Shown here one piece after another: positions 16,828 to 25,312 of a DNA stretch of 46,259 bases; positions within the stretch are counted from its first letter, which is position 1; every line of letters starts with the position of its first letter. Below the pieces are notes generated by a model that was not told the origin of the DNA, did no database searches, and was given only the letters and a program-made list of their open reading frames with translations. The DNA is from Gammaproteobacteria bacterium (GTDB taxonomy: Bacteria > Pseudomonadota > Gammaproteobacteria > Steroidobacterales > Rariloculaceae), in assembly GCA_003155415.1 (NCBI GenBank), contig PMCP01000201.1, positions 3,871 to 50,129 of the forward strand. The letters are read 5' to 3'. A program made the position numbers and the translations under genes.

Positions 16828-17616
16828 ATGTTCAGAAGGCAGTGCGGCTGGCTCGCGGTTGCGGCGGCGACGCTCGTAACCGCTGCGTGCACCGTGCCGC
16901 CGGGCGGTGAGAGCGCGGTTCCTGCCGTGTCGACCGACGACGCTACGCTTGCGGCGCAACTCTATGCGGGCACGTCGCGCACGCCGGCCGGATTTCTGGC
17001 GGATCCCGCGCCGCAGTCGTTCTCGCAAGTCGTTACGTATCATCTGAAGGCTCGCCAGCTCGATGCGAACGCCCCCACGCAGCACGAGCTATGCACCGAC
17101 GACTGGAACGAAGCGCTCGCGTGGTCCGAGACAGTGGCTCAGCAGGCGCCGACGTATCTCGATCTCGTCGGCAACACCTCGACCGAGCGCTTCTATGAGT
17201 TCGATCGCGAGCCACGCGGCGACCCGCAGCGTTACGAGCGCATGCGTGTGTTCCGGTGCGTGTACCTCGACCGCAGCGGCGTCGATCTCGATACGACCCA
17301 CACTTTCGCGGGCACGCTGAACGCGCAGCCGATCGACGCCGCCGCACTCGGCGGGTTGGCCGAATATCTGTGGGAGTTCAGCGAGTACGACAACGTGAAT
17401 CACGCAGTGGTCTCGAGCGCCGCGCGGGCCGCGACGACGGGCCTCGCGCACACGTTGACTCTCGCGAGCCTCGAGCGCGGCGCCACCTGCGACCGAGTGG
17501 TGCTGCGAGAGTGGACTCACAACGTAGATCCCACGACCGGTGAGCTCGGCTCGAACGTTGCCATGCTGCGGGAATTTTCCGTGCACCGCGTCGGCGACAC
17601 GATCGTCGGCTGTTAG
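16828..17616 (+). CDS. Putative lipoprotein of unknown function
   Basis: A 262-residue protein with a lipoprotein signal peptide (MFRRQCGWLAVAAATLVTAAC), so the mature protein is probably membrane anchored. The rest is soluble, with no domain I can name. It has three further cysteines (in HELCTDDW, VFRCVYLD and GATCDRVV) plus one at the C-terminus, possibly forming disulfides in the periplasm. I chose ATG 16828 because it directly precedes the signal peptide; the frame is open from 16795. The last four bases overlap the end of the convergent giant outer-membrane gene (TTAG at 17613-17616). Confidence 0.72.
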   Translation: MFRRQCGWLAVAAATLVTAACTVPPGGESAVPAVSTDDATLAAQLYAGTSRTPAGFLADPAPQSFSQVVTYHLKARQLDANAPTQHELCTDDWNEALAWSETVAQQAPTYLDLVGNTSTERFYEFDREPRGDPQRYERMRVFRCVYLDRSGVDLDTTHTFAGTLNAQPIDAAALGGLAEYLWEFSEYDNVNHAVVSSAARAATTGLAHTLTLASLERGATCDRVVLREWTHNVDPTTGELGSNVAMLREFSVHRVGDTIVGC

Positions 17617-20600
17617 CGGCTGCCTGGTCTCAGTCGCGACAGATCGAGGTCGCGCAGCGAATCCTGATCCGTCTTGAAGCGGAAGCGGATATACGGCCCG
17701 GCCGCCGTGTAACGGCTCGCGTCGAACTCCTCGTCGCGGAAGCCCTGGAAGTTGTAGCCGACCGATAACCACAGATTCTTCGCGGCATTGATGCCGACGT
17801 CGACGCCGATCGACTGCTCGCGCGTGCCGGCCGCAAACGAGTGCAGCTCCGTCGCGTGCAAACCGATGTCGAGCATCTTGGTCAGGTCGCGGCGCAGATC
17901 GATGCCGAGCAGCGATGTCCAGCCCGCGTAGCGCTCACCGTCGATCGTGCTGCGCGTGAACCGCGCGCCCACCTGCGTGCCGATCTCGAGTTTCTGGCCG
18001 ACTTGCCAGTGCAGATTCAGGTTGTTCACGAGGCGTGCAGACGCGATCGTCGAGAGCGAGCTCATGCTGTCGTTGCTTTCGAGGTCGAGGCGATCGAGCA
18101 TCACGAGCCGGCTGTCGATGGGGCGGTACGCGTACGAGAACCGCGTGTCGGCGGTGCGGCTCGCGCCTGCCGTTGCGTCGTTGTCGAGCCAGTGCGCGGT
18201 GAGCGAAAGCGCGCGGCCCGCCACCGGCTCGCGGAAGAAGCCGGCCAGGAACGCCCAGCGATCCGCGCTCTGCGCGTCGCGGCGCTCGAGCCGCGAGGTG
18301 AACGTCCAGAGGTCCGCTCGATACTGCCCGCCGACGAAGGTCGCCGTGTAGTCCTCGGTGATGTTGCCCGTGACGAGCGGCACGGTGGGGTTCGGTCGCG
18401 TCGCGATGGTGTTCGTGCCCGTCAGCGTCTGGCTCTGGTCGAGCCCCGCATCCATGGCCCAGTTCGAGCCGATGCGCCACGACTGCGTGAGGCCCATATT
18501 TGCGAACACGCGCGGACCGTTCTCGCTGAATTCGTGGCTCACACTCGACGCGAGCTGCGTGCCGGACCACGGGGCGCTGCGCACGCCAATGCGCGTCATA
18601 CGTGCGTCGATGTTTGCGCCGTTCGCGTCCTCGACTTCGCCGAACAACGTGGTCGCGGCGTTGAAGTGGTAATCGACGCCGAGCGTCGTTCGTTCCGGGA
18701 AGTCCAGGCTCTCGTCGCGGTGATTGACCGCCTGCTCCGTCAGCGCGCGCAGCGTGATGCGGTCGTTTGCGAGGTCGCGGCTGCCGCCGACCGACACGAG
18801 CTCGCTCAGCTTCTCGCCGCTCTGCGGACCCGCCGTCGCAGTTAAGTCGTCGACGACGCGGCGCACGCCGAAGCTTTCGGTGGCATCGTCGCTCTCGTGG
18901 CGCGCTTCTGCGCTCACGAGCTCGCGATCGGCGCCGGTCGTGAGGTTCTCCTGGCGGAACGCCTCGCCGCGCGCGGTCCAACGGCCCGCGAGCTTCGCGT
19001 GCGCATCCATGCCCACCTTGTGCGTTCCTGTTTCGGTCAGGAGCTGCTGGCCCACGCCGAAGCCCGGCTGCTGTTCGCGCGCATAGGCTTGAAGATCGAG
19101 ACGCTCCGTTACGCGCTTGATCTCGGCGACGTAGGCGCCGGCTTCGCCGCGCAAGGGGTTCGCCGAATCCGTTTGCGCCACCTCGGCGCGTACTTCGAGC
19201 GCGCCGGTCGGCCGGTAGCGCAGATCGGTGCCCGCGAGTCGCGTATCGCCGGTGGCAGAGCCCTCCTCGACGAGCGTGGCTCCGAGCTCGAGCTTGTCGC
19301 CGGCGAGTCGCGTCGTCGCGCGCGCACCGGCCGTCGTGCCACCGTCGTTGCGCGTCAGCGTCTCGTACTCGGCGACGATGTACACGGGATTGAACGCGGG
19401 GTCGCGCCCGGCGATGGGCTGTTTGAACGTGACGACGCCAGTCAGATAATCGATGCTGTAGTCGACGAAGCGCGCGAGCTGCTGCGTTTCGACGATGACC
19501 TCGCTGCGGATGCGGTCGCGCACTTCGATGCGTAGCTTGTCGCTGTTCGCGACGAGATCCGTGCGTGAGAGTTTGTACGGGCCCGACGTGCCGTCGCCCA
19601 GGAATTCGTCGCGGCCGTACGTTTCGCGGTTGTCCGCCGCGAATGCGCTGACTTGCACGTGCTTGCCAGCGAAATCGGCTTTGAGGCCCGTGAGGCTGCG
19701 GCTGTAGCGGCCGAGCTCCGTGAGCGTGAAGCCTGTTTGGAAGTCGCCAAACATCGCGGTCAGCGCGCGGCGTTCGATCTTCAAGTACAGCTTGCGCGTG
19801 GATGCCGCCTCGAAGCGCTGCTCGACGGCGTCGCCGTACAAGCTGTAGTAACGGTCCGGCTCGATCGTGCCGAAGAGCCGTGTCTCGGCTTCGGCTCGGT
19901 CGCGCGCGGAGTCGTACGCGATGGTCAGCAACGTGGAGCCTTTGACGCGGCCCTTCGCGAAGAATGCGATGCGGCCATCGCTCGAGTAACCATCGTCCAC
20001 ATCCGGCGGCTCGAGTGCTGCGTTCAGCTTCGTGTACGCGGCCGTGCCTTCCGCGATGCCGACGAGAATCCAATCTCGCTGCTCCGGCGTGAGCCACGCA
20101 CGGATTTCCTGTTCCTGACGCTCGTTGAAGCGCAGCCTCAAGACGACGGCGCCCGTCTGCACAGTGGGCTCTAGCGCGATGCGCACGAGGCCGTCATCGC
20201 CGACGGCGAACGTTGGCTCGCGATTCGCGGACAGGAGCGGATTATCGCGCAACGTAGCGACCTCGAAGGCGGTGCGGTAGGGCGGGTCGACTTTGTACGC
20301 GCCGAGCGTGCCGGGTCGCGCGGCCTGGCCGGACGCGTCGAACACGCGTAGCGCGAGCACGGGCTCGGTGCGGCCGTCGGCCGTTAGCAGCGATTGTTCC
20401 GCGACGAGCTCCGCCCGCACGCCGCCGCTGCCGTAGCGCATGACGCGCTCGAACTGCTGCATGACGCTGCCATCCGCCGCGTGCACGACGGCGACGAGCT
20501 TGTTGTCGCCGTCGACGAGGTCGACGCCGCGCCAGCGGCTCAACGCGACCGTCTTCGCCGCGTTCGTCTCCACGCCGTCGAAGTTCAGCGCGCTGATGGG

Positions 20601-23570
20601 ACGGCCGTTCACGGTGAGCGTCACGCGCTGCTCGGGCAAGTGCTCGATCGCGACGCGGATGCTCGGCACCGCCGGCGCGAAACCTTCCGCGGGCTGCAGC
20701 CATGCGACTTTCGGCTCCAGCGTCGAGAGATCGATCGGCGCCGGCGGCCCGTCGTCGCGCACGGTCGAGTCGCGTGCTGGCGGCGGGATGCCTTTGCGAG
20801 AGCCCTTGTCGAGCGAGCCAGCGGTCGCAACAGGCGGCGCTTCCGCCGTGCCGGCGGCCACGGCGAACGACTCTGCGGCGACGGTCTTCAGTCCGGTGAT
20901 TTCTATCTCCACGCGCCGGTTGCGCGCGAGGCTTGCAGCGTCCGTGCCGGAGTCGATCGGCTCTTCGGCGCCCCGGCCGTCGACGATGAACGTCGCATTC
21001 GGCAACGCCTTTCGCAGATCGTCGGCCACGACCTGCGCGCGGGCACGCGAGAGCGCGTAGTTGTCCGTGAACCGAGCGCGGTTTTTCGCCGCGATGGGCG
21101 TCTGATCCGAATGGCCGACGACCTGAATCGACACGTCCGCTACATCGCGCCAATTTGCCGCGATGCGCTCGAGCTCGTCGCGGTCGGCCGCGTCGATCTC
21201 GGTGGCGAGCGCGTTGAAGCGCGGCGAGAACGTGTAGCGTTCGTTTTCGCGCTGCGCGGCATCGCGGTGCACGACGTTGACGACGGGCGCCGTCTGCTGC
21301 GACGCCTCCGTCGGTGTCGAGAACCGCAGCAGCACGCGTACGGGCAAATCGGAAATGCCGGACGGAGCGCCCGTTTGGCGAGTGCTGAACGACAGCGTCG
21401 TGGCGGTGTCGGCCGCGAGCGCACCGAGCGTGAAGCGCAAGGCGCCGGCCACGACCTCGGGATCAGTGCTGCGCGCGTCGCCTACGCGTGCGTTGCCGTT
21501 CACGTACTCGAGCCCCACGGGCAGCAGCACCAGCAGCTCGGCGGAGGAGAGCGGCACGCCCTTCGCGGTGACGGTGGCCGCGTGGGTGAAACCTTCGGGC
21601 GCGGCAGTCGTAGTGAGGCCAAGTCGTGCGTCGCCCGTGGGAGCGGCGCGCCGGGCGAGCACGAAGTCGGCCGTCACGAGTCCGCCGCCGCGCGCGTCGA
21701 CGAACTGCGAGATCGCGTTGCCCGCGCGGCGCACCGGTGCGCCGCAGCGCAGCGGCTCGAGATCCACCGGCAACGTGATCGTGTCGAGCTGCGCCACGTG
21801 CGAACCGGGCGCGAGCCCCTCGAAATGGTACTTGCCTTCGTTGTCCGTGACGGCGTAGCGGCCGTCCTCGAGGTACACGCGCACGCCCGGCACGCCGGCG
21901 GCGCCTTCGAGAGGCGCGTCGCACGCGCCTTCGACCACGCGGCCGAGCAACACGGCTTTGCTCTGGAACAGCTCTTCGCGCAGCTGCACGGTGGCCGTCG
22001 CTTCGTTCGATTGAACGCCGTTGCCGGCCGCGGCTGTCGCGCGGTTCACGACTTTCTGATTGGCGCCGCCCGTGGCGACCACGGCCACGTAGTGCACGGC
22101 CACCCTCGAGCCGGCGGCCAATGTTCCGAAGCGGAATGTCAGCGTGCGGCCGTCGGCAGAAATTTCGGGCGCCAGCGGCGCGCCGGATTCGAGGCGCGCC
22201 GAACTTTTCTGGTAACGCATGTTCGGCGGCAGCACGTCCGTCACGACGACATCGCGCAGCGGCGCATCGCTGGCGTTGCGCGCGGCGACGACGTACGGCA
22301 CGAAGTCGCCGACGGTGGCGTACTTCGCCTGCGTCGTCTTGTCTAGCTGCAGCACGCTGCCCACGGGATCGAGCGGAATGTCTATCGCGGTTGCCGCCGT
22401 CGCGCTCACCGGTAGCGTGCCGCCGAACGAAGCCGGTGCGAGACGATAAGGTGCGCTCGGCAAGGTCTGCAGGTCGGCTTCTGCCACTTGCGACGGATAG
22501 CCGTAGCGTTGCGGCGGTTCGATCTCGAGGCGGTAGTCGCCAGGTGCCACGAGCGGAAAACGGAACACGCCGGCGGGGAACGAGTAGACGGTGCCGCCGG
22601 AGTCCGTCACGGGTTGGCCGGTGATGATCTCGGCGGGGAAGCGGCTCGCGCCGTCGTCGCCGAGCACGCTAGCGGTTGTACCGGTTGCGGCATTGACGAG
22701 GCGCACGTGCGCACCGTCCACGGACGCGCCCGTGCGCGAGTCGAACACGCGGCTGAATGGATCGACGAGTGCCGTCGCTGTGGCCATGTCGGCCGCGTTC
22801 GCTGGATCGGCGTACGTGGCGGCGAGCTGGCTGTCGCGTTGCACCTGCAGCACGCAGTCGCCGGGCGTTGCGGCATTCGCGCGCGTCTGCACGTAGCCGA
22901 CGAAGCGGCCGGAGTCGACCGCGGTTTCCTCGAGGACCACGGTCTCGGTATCGCCGCCCGCCGCAGTCAGTGTGAGGTCGATGTGATCGATCTTCGTCGA
23001 GTCGCGGTTGCGGTCGAGGTCGAGCACATCCAGGAACAGGGCTTCGCCGCCGTGCACGGTGTTCGTGATGCTGAGCGGCAGCGCCTGGCCGAGTGGCAAG
23101 ACGGTGCCGTTGCTCGCGAGCGGTGGTGGCAGCGGTGTTTGGCCCGCGGTGTTGCGGCACTCCGTGGTCGACGCGACCAGGTCGCTGCCGCGGCCGGGGT
23201 CTGTGCGCAGCAACGACAGCGCGGCGCGCGTGGGGGTCGGCGCCGCGAGCAGAGAGACTTCGTTGCTTTGCACCGTCGTCGCGCCGGCCGGGCCGACGAA
23301 GTCGATCAGCGCGCGATTGGTGATCACAGTGCCAGGTGCAGTGGCGCCGAGCGCGGTGGTCGCGATCAGGAAGGCAAAGAGGAATGCAAGAGTTCTCTCG
23401 CCAAGAACGCCAAGAAGGCGAAGAAACGGAATGAAAGAACTCGGGCGTGAGGAAACGGTGAGGGCGGAGCAGCTGTGTGCTGCTCCGCCCTGCCGGGAAG
23501 AGATTCTGACTGTCGGGCGCGGCGCGGTGCCGCGGGTTTCGCGGGGCCGCGCCGCTGCGGCCGCACCCAT
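17613..23570 (-). CDS. Giant outer-membrane protein: DUF11, prealbumin-like, OmpA-like and C-terminal beta-barrel domains
   Basis: A 1985-codon frame. A signal-like segment (RTLAFLFAFLIATTALGA) is at residues 58-75. It is followed by APGTVITNRALIDF, which matches the N-terminal motif of two neighbouring proteins, then beta-rich domains. A DUF11 repeat lies at about 405-527 and a prealbumin/SdrD_B-like domain at 537-600. An OmpA-type peptidoglycan-binding domain is at 775-890 (VVGHSDQTPIAAKNRARF, NRRVEIEI). From about 1165 the rest looks like a large outer-membrane barrel (YSLYGDAVEQRFEA, FGDFQTGFTLTELGRYSRSL, SFGVRRVVDD). It probably spans the outer membrane, binds peptidoglycan and displays or exports the DUF11 partners. 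The start is unresolved: ATG 23570 has no ribosome site and leaves 57 residues before the signal. Those codons run through a hairpin and a 9-bp repeat, with no ATG, GTG or TTG codon closer to the signal. Confidence 0.82.
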   Translation of the reverse strand: MGAAAAARPRETRGTAPRPTVRISSRQGGAAHSCSALTVSSRPSSFIPFLRLLGVLGERTLAFLFAFLIATTALGATAPGTVITNRALIDFVGPAGATTVQSNEVSLLAAPTPTRAALSLLRTDPGRGSDLVASTTECRNTAGQTPLPPPLASNGTVLPLGQALPLSITNTVHGGEALFLDVLDLDRNRDSTKIDHIDLTLTAAGGDTETVVLEETAVDSGRFVGYVQTRANAATPGDCVLQVQRDSQLAATYADPANAADMATATALVDPFSRVFDSRTGASVDGAHVRLVNAATGTTASVLGDDGASRFPAEIITGQPVTDSGGTVYSFPAGVFRFPLVAPGDYRLEIEPPQRYGYPSQVAEADLQTLPSAPYRLAPASFGGTLPVSATAATAIDIPLDPVGSVLQLDKTTQAKYATVGDFVPYVVAARNASDAPLRDVVVTDVLPPNMRYQKSSARLESGAPLAPEISADGRTLTFRFGTLAAGSRVAVHYVAVVATGGANQKVVNRATAAAGNGVQSNEATATVQLREELFQSKAVLLGRVVEGACDAPLEGAAGVPGVRVYLEDGRYAVTDNEGKYHFEGLAPGSHVAQLDTITLPVDLEPLRCGAPVRRAGNAISQFVDARGGGLVTADFVLARRAAPTGDARLGLTTTAAPEGFTHAATVTAKGVPLSSAELLVLLPVGLEYVNGNARVGDARSTDPEVVAGALRFTLGALAADTATTLSFSTRQTGAPSGISDLPVRVLLRFSTPTEASQQTAPVVNVVHRDAAQRENERYTFSPRFNALATEIDAADRDELERIAANWRDVADVSIQVVGHSDQTPIAAKNRARFTDNYALSRARAQVVADDLRKALPNATFIVDGRGAEEPIDSGTDAASLARNRRVEIEITGLKTVAAESFAVAAGTAEAPPVATAGSLDKGSRKGIPPPARDSTVRDDGPPAPIDLSTLEPKVAWLQPAEGFAPAVPSIRVAIEHLPEQRVTLTVNGRPISALNFDGVETNAAKTVALSRWRGVDLVDGDNKLVAVVHAADGSVMQQFERVMRYGSGGVRAELVAEQSLLTADGRTEPVLALRVFDASGQAARPGTLGAYKVDPPYRTAFEVATLRDNPLLSANREPTFAVGDDGLVRIALEPTVQTGAVVLRLRFNERQEQEIRAWLTPEQRDWILVGIAEGTAAYTKLNAALEPPDVDDGYSSDGRIAFFAKGRVKGSTLLTIAYDSARDRAEAETRLFGTIEPDRYYSLYGDAVEQRFEAASTRKLYLKIERRALTAMFGDFQTGFTLTELGRYSRSLTGLKADFAGKHVQVSAFAADNRETYGRDEFLGDGTSGPYKLSRTDLVANSDKLRIEVRDRIRSEVIVETQQLARFVDYSIDYLTGVVTFKQPIAGRDPAFNPVYIVAEYETLTRNDGGTTAGARATTRLAGDKLELGATLVEEGSATGDTRLAGTDLRYRPTGALEVRAEVAQTDSANPLRGEAGAYVAEIKRVTERLDLQAYAREQQPGFGVGQQLLTETGTHKVGMDAHAKLAGRWTARGEAFRQENLTTGADRELVSAEARHESDDATESFGVRRVVDDLTATAGPQSGEKLSELVSVGGSRDLANDRITLRALTEQAVNHRDESLDFPERTTLGVDYHFNAATTLFGEVEDANGANIDARMTRIGVRSAPWSGTQLASSVSHEFSENGPRVFANMGLTQSWRIGSNWAMDAGLDQSQTLTGTNTIATRPNPTVPLVTGNITEDYTATFVGGQYRADLWTFTSRLERRDAQSADRWAFLAGFFREPVAGRALSLTAHWLDNDATAGASRTADTRFSYAYRPIDSRLVMLDRLDLESNDSMSSLSTIASARLVNNLNLHWQVGQKLEIGTQVGARFTRSTIDGERYAGWTSLLGIDLRRDLTKMLDIGLHATELHSFAAGTREQSIGVDVGINAAKNLWLSVGYNFQGFRDEEFDASRYTAAGPYIRFRFKTDQDSLRDLDLSRLRPGSR
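23399..23425. repeat. Three 9-bp tandem units within the 5' end of the giant gene
   Basis: CGCCAAGAA, CGCCAAGAA and GGCGAAGAA follow one another. On the minus strand this reads as repeated CTTGGCG-type units. Similar runs are, from memory, common in intergenic DNA of unrelated bacteria. That would suggest the annotated 5' end of the giant gene is really intergenic. Confidence 0.5.
23461..23491 (-). terminator. Perfect 13-bp hairpin between DUF11 protein and giant gene body
   Basis: AGGGCGGAGCAGC, a five-base loop, then its exact complement. The minus-strand continuation (CACCGTTTCCTCACG) is pyrimidine-rich but has no clean T tract. It is therefore a partial terminator, attenuator or mRNA-stability element about 100 bases after the stop of the preceding gene. 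Confidence 0.55.
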
Positions 23571-23588
23571 CGTGGTCAGGGTAGTGCG

Positions 23589-24725
23589 TTAGTTGATCCG
23601 CACCCGGAACCGCACGATCGTGTTGCCGCCGGCCGCAATGTTGCCGAGCGCGGTGGCGTTCACGATCAACGAAGTTCCGTTGTTGAAGCAGCCGTCGCCG
23701 TTTGTGTCGGTGGGTGTTTCCACCACGCACGCCGCCGCGGCGCCGCCCACGATCTGCACGCTGTTCGAGCCGCCGTAGGCGCCCGTGACGAACGTGGTGT
23801 TGGCGGGCAGCGGGTCGCTCACGGCCACGCCGGTCGCAGCGGTCAGGCCGCTGTTTGCGACGGTGATCGCGTACTCGACCACGGCGCCCGGCACGGCGCG
23901 CGGGCTCGCGCTGCCGAACGGATCGCTGATGACGGTCGCCGCCTTCGTCACGGTCAGTGCAGCGGAGCGAACCGCGTATTGATCCGCGGCGCTTTCGGTC
24001 GCGTCGTTGCCGGCATCGCCGAACACGATTTCGACGGTGGCCGGATTGTTGGCGCCGGTGGATTGCACTTCGAGCGTGGCGCCATTCGACCCGGCCGTCG
24101 CGGCGCGGGCTTGCAGGCGCACGTTCGCGAACGCGTTGTTCGCTGTGCCGAGCGGAATGTTGCCGAGGATGAACACCGTGATCGACGCGCCAGGCACGAG
24201 ACGGTTGATCGCGGTCGCCGTCTCGGTGCCGTCGTAGGTGCGGTTACCGGTGGCGTTGCCGCCGCTGGCGTCCTCGTCTACCCGGATCTGCAGGTTCGGC
24301 AGTCCGACGTTGAAGTTGTCGGTGTTGCCGAACAGCACCGTGCTGACTTCTTCCGTGAGGGACAGCTGGTAGCCTTCCGCCGCGTTGCCAGTGTTCGTCA
24401 CCGTGTACGCGAGCACCGCGTTCGTCGCGCCGGGCGACGTGATCGTGGCGTTGCCAGACGACTCTGCAACCGTGAGGTTGATGATGTTGTCGACGACGAA
24501 GGTCGTACTCGTGCCCGCGTTCACGCCGGGAGTGGTGTTGCCGGTGGGCGAGCTCTCGATCACCGTTTGTGCAACACCGCCGACCGAGTAGTTCACCGAG
24601 GCGCGGTTCGCGATCGAGGAACCGGCGGGCGTCAACTGCGCGTACGCGGCGCTCCAGAGCGAGCCACATAGGGCCAGCGCGCTCGCGAGCGTAACCCGCA
24701 TACTGAGGCGGGCGAGGGTCGTCAT
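23589..24725 (-). CDS. Exported DUF11-domain surface protein (378 residues)
   Basis: A signal peptide (to AAYAQ, about residue 30) precedes the motif AGSSIANRASVNYSVGG, which is shared with two other proteins of the cluster. The first half is a beta-sandwich of the kind YTVTNTGNAAEGY. The second half, from ALTVTKAATVISD, is a DUF11 repeat ending in the strand TIVRFRVRIN at the very C-terminus. An aspartate/glycine-rich turn (PTDTNGDGCFNN) could bind calcium. There is no LPxTG, PEP-CTERM or barrel, so it is secreted or held by a partner. The 354-residue protein two genes upstream is a clear paralogue. A strong ribosome site (AAGGAG) precedes ATG 24725. It is the third gene of the operon, before the giant barrel protein. 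Confidence 0.82.
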   Translation of the reverse strand: MTTLARLSMRVTLASALALCGSLWSAAYAQLTPAGSSIANRASVNYSVGGVAQTVIESSPTGNTTPGVNAGTSTTFVVDNIINLTVAESSGNATITSPGATNAVLAYTVTNTGNAAEGYQLSLTEEVSTVLFGNTDNFNVGLPNLQIRVDEDASGGNATGNRTYDGTETATAINRLVPGASITVFILGNIPLGTANNAFANVRLQARAATAGSNGATLEVQSTGANNPATVEIVFGDAGNDATESAADQYAVRSAALTVTKAATVISDPFGSASPRAVPGAVVEYAITVANSGLTAATGVAVSDPLPANTTFVTGAYGGSNSVQIVGGAAAACVVETPTDTNGDGCFNNGTSLIVNATALGNIAAGGNTIVRFRVRIN

Positions 24726-24753
24726 TTCACTTCTCCTTGCTACTGACTAACCG

Positions 24754-24776
24754 ACGGCCGCGTCCGATGCGGCCGT
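24754..24776 (-). repeat. GC-rich 8-bp hairpin in the DUF11 operon
   Basis: ACGGCCGC (24754-24761) and GCGGCCGT (24769-24776) pair perfectly around a seven-base loop, in the 66-base gap between the 24792-25295 and 23589-24725 genes. No T tract follows on the minus strand. An RNA processing or stabilising element, or a partial terminator, is likely. Confidence 0.5.
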
Positions 24777-24791
24777 GCATGCGAAAACGGG

Positions 24792-25295
24792 TTACAGAAC
24801 GACGGCTCGGTAACGCACCATCAGCGTCTCGCTCGGGCCCATGGCTCGACCGAGCACGAAGCGGATGTACGAGTACTCGTCGGCGCGCGCCGTGCGCGTG
24901 CCGCCGTCGGCGGCGGAAACGGTCAGCGCTTGCGGCGCGGCGAACGATTTTCCGTCGAGCGAGAACTCGATTGCGGCGCCGGGGCCAAAGGCCGTGTCGC
25001 CGATGTAGTGCATGTGCTCAGGCACGGCGTTCGTGATCGCGACGTCGGCCGCGGGTTTCGCGCAGACGTTGCTCGCGACGATTGTCCACACCACCTGGTC
25101 GCCCGGCAGGACTTTGTTGATCGGCACGAGCCGCGTCGCGGATTTGCCGGCGTCGTCCACATACGACTGCGTGAGCTCGGCCGTGGTCTTGAGCTCGATG
25201 CAGCCGCGTTCTGCCGACTGGGCCGCGGCGGTTCCCGCCAGGATCGCGCTCGCGCCGACGGCGGCGGCCAATTGCCAAACGATTCGATTGCGCAT
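24792..25295 (-). CDS. Small exported DUF11-like protein (167 residues)
   Basis: A signal peptide (MRNRIVWQLAAAVGASAILAGTAAAQ) precedes a single DUF11-like beta domain. PINKVLPGDQVVWTIVASN matches the start of such repeats, ITNAVPEHMHYIGDTAFGPG matches the typical 'provisional failure of symmetry' middle strand, and the chain ends in ETLMVRYRAVVL. Two cysteines (GCIELK and NVCAKPA) may pair in the periplasm. The frame opens at GTG 25304, but ATG 25295 has AGAGGTG at the right distance, so I use it. It is the second gene of the DUF11 operon, lying 17 bases after the first. The function is unknown. A structural subunit or plug for the large barrel protein are both possible. Confidence 0.78.
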   Translation of the reverse strand: MRNRIVWQLAAAVGASAILAGTAAAQSAERGCIELKTTAELTQSYVDDAGKSATRLVPINKVLPGDQVVWTIVASNVCAKPAADVAITNAVPEHMHYIGDTAFGPGAAIEFSLDGKSFAAPQALTVSAADGGTRTARADEYSYIRFVLGRAMGPSETLMVRYRAVVL

Positions 25296-25312
25296 GGGGA
25301 ACACCTCTGTAC

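Noticed and set aside
17935-20097. 720-codon minus-strand frame overlapping the giant gene in another frame
   Set aside because: Arg-rich low-complexity translation with no recognisable domain; the main frame carries the barrel motifs.
20394-22346. 650-codon plus-strand reading frame opposite the giant surface gene
   Set aside because: It is an antisense shadow of a high-GC coding region: Arg/Val/Ala/His-rich, no domain, and the minus frame has clear DUF11/OmpA motifs.
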